Shown here: positions 5,201-5,259 of the stretch, in pieces
Numbering within the stretch: the stretch's first letter is position 1
How the letters are laid out: every line of letters begins with the position of its first letter
Source: WTAW01 sp964540205
GTDB taxonomy: Bacteria > Acidobacteriota > Aminicenantia > Aminicenantales > Aminicenantaceae
Length of the DNA: 5,259 nucleotides
Direction: 5' to 3'
NCBI GenBank assembly: GCA_964540205.1
Contig: CAZIMJ010000095.1
Span: 1 to 5,259 of the forward strand
The notes under the pieces: generated by a model
The model's input: the letters and a program-made list of their open reading frames with translations, nothing else
Told to the model about the DNA's origin: nothing
The model's database searches: none
Translations under genes and position numbers: made by a program

Positions 5201-5256
5201 GATGTAGGGTCAGCTCCCCAAGCTGACCGATGTAGGGACCGTTTCCCAAACGGTCC
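5201..5256. repeat. Two tandem REP-like palindromic units with GTAG boxes
   Basis: Two units of exactly 28 nt lie end to end, 5201-5228 and 5229-5256. Both begin GATGTAGGG and share CCCAA at the turn. Unit 1 pairs GGTCAGCT (5208-5215) with AGCTGACC (5221-5228). Unit 2 pairs GGACCGTTT (5236-5244) with AAACGGTCC (5248-5256). Three stem positions differ between the units, and each change is matched by the complementary change on the other arm. GTAG stands immediately before each stem (5204-5207 and 5232-5235); in known REP elements this tetranucleotide is the mark recognised by REP-associated tyrosine transposases (RAYTs). No transposase gene is in the window. The rest of 5163-5200 shows nothing I can name. 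The sequence ends 3 nt after unit 2, so the array may continue. Confidence 0.75.
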
Positions 5257-5259
5257 GTT

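Overview
The window looks like ordinary chromosome from an uncultivated diderm (Gram-negative-type) bacterium. The support is a DUF374-type acyltransferase of the lipid-A/lysophospholipid acyltransferase superfamily, an exported TPR protein, a sodium/dicarboxylate-type symporter and an AMMECR1-domain protein. The gene style would fit an Acidobacteriota/Aminicenantes-like lineage, but that is a guess from general impression and no marker gene here settles it. No rRNA, tRNA, CRISPR array, transposase or phage gene is visible.

Layout. Positions 1-238 hold no convincing gene: a GC-rich block full of small palindromes (1-150) is followed by a long hairpin element (151-230). Two plus-strand genes follow: the DUF374 acyltransferase (239-892) and a secreted TPR/TatT-like protein (955-1704). 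They converge, with only 7 nt between stop codons, on a minus-strand series that fills the rest. In transcription order this is a class I SAM methyltransferase (5125-4319), a DASS/SLC13-type symporter (4306-2837, 12 nt after the methyltransferase stop), a second long hairpin element (2840-2704), a small unrecognised protein that may be a degenerate JAMM/MPN domain (2667-2290), and an AMMECR1/AmmeMemoRadiSam-A protein (2257-1712). The right end (5126-5259) holds the methyltransferase promoter and two tandem REP-like palindromes.

How the parts work together. The methyltransferase and symporter are probably one transcript. The small protein and AMMECR1 are probably another, starting at an extended -10 box just downstream of the hairpin element. 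No metabolic link between these genes is evident. The acyltransferase and TPR protein are envelope-associated.

The most interesting content is non-coding. (1) The hairpin elements at 151-230 and 2704-2840 share an outer stem with one compensatory base-pair change and a 3' tail, but have different inner stems and loops, so they look like members of one repeat family. (2) The right end carries two exactly 28-nt palindromic units, each with GTAG directly before the stem, and every change between their stem arms is compensated. (3) Two minus-strand genes share the arrangement TATAAT, 8 nt, ATG with no Shine-Dalgarno sequence, suggesting leaderless transcripts, while two other genes have strong AAGGAG sites.
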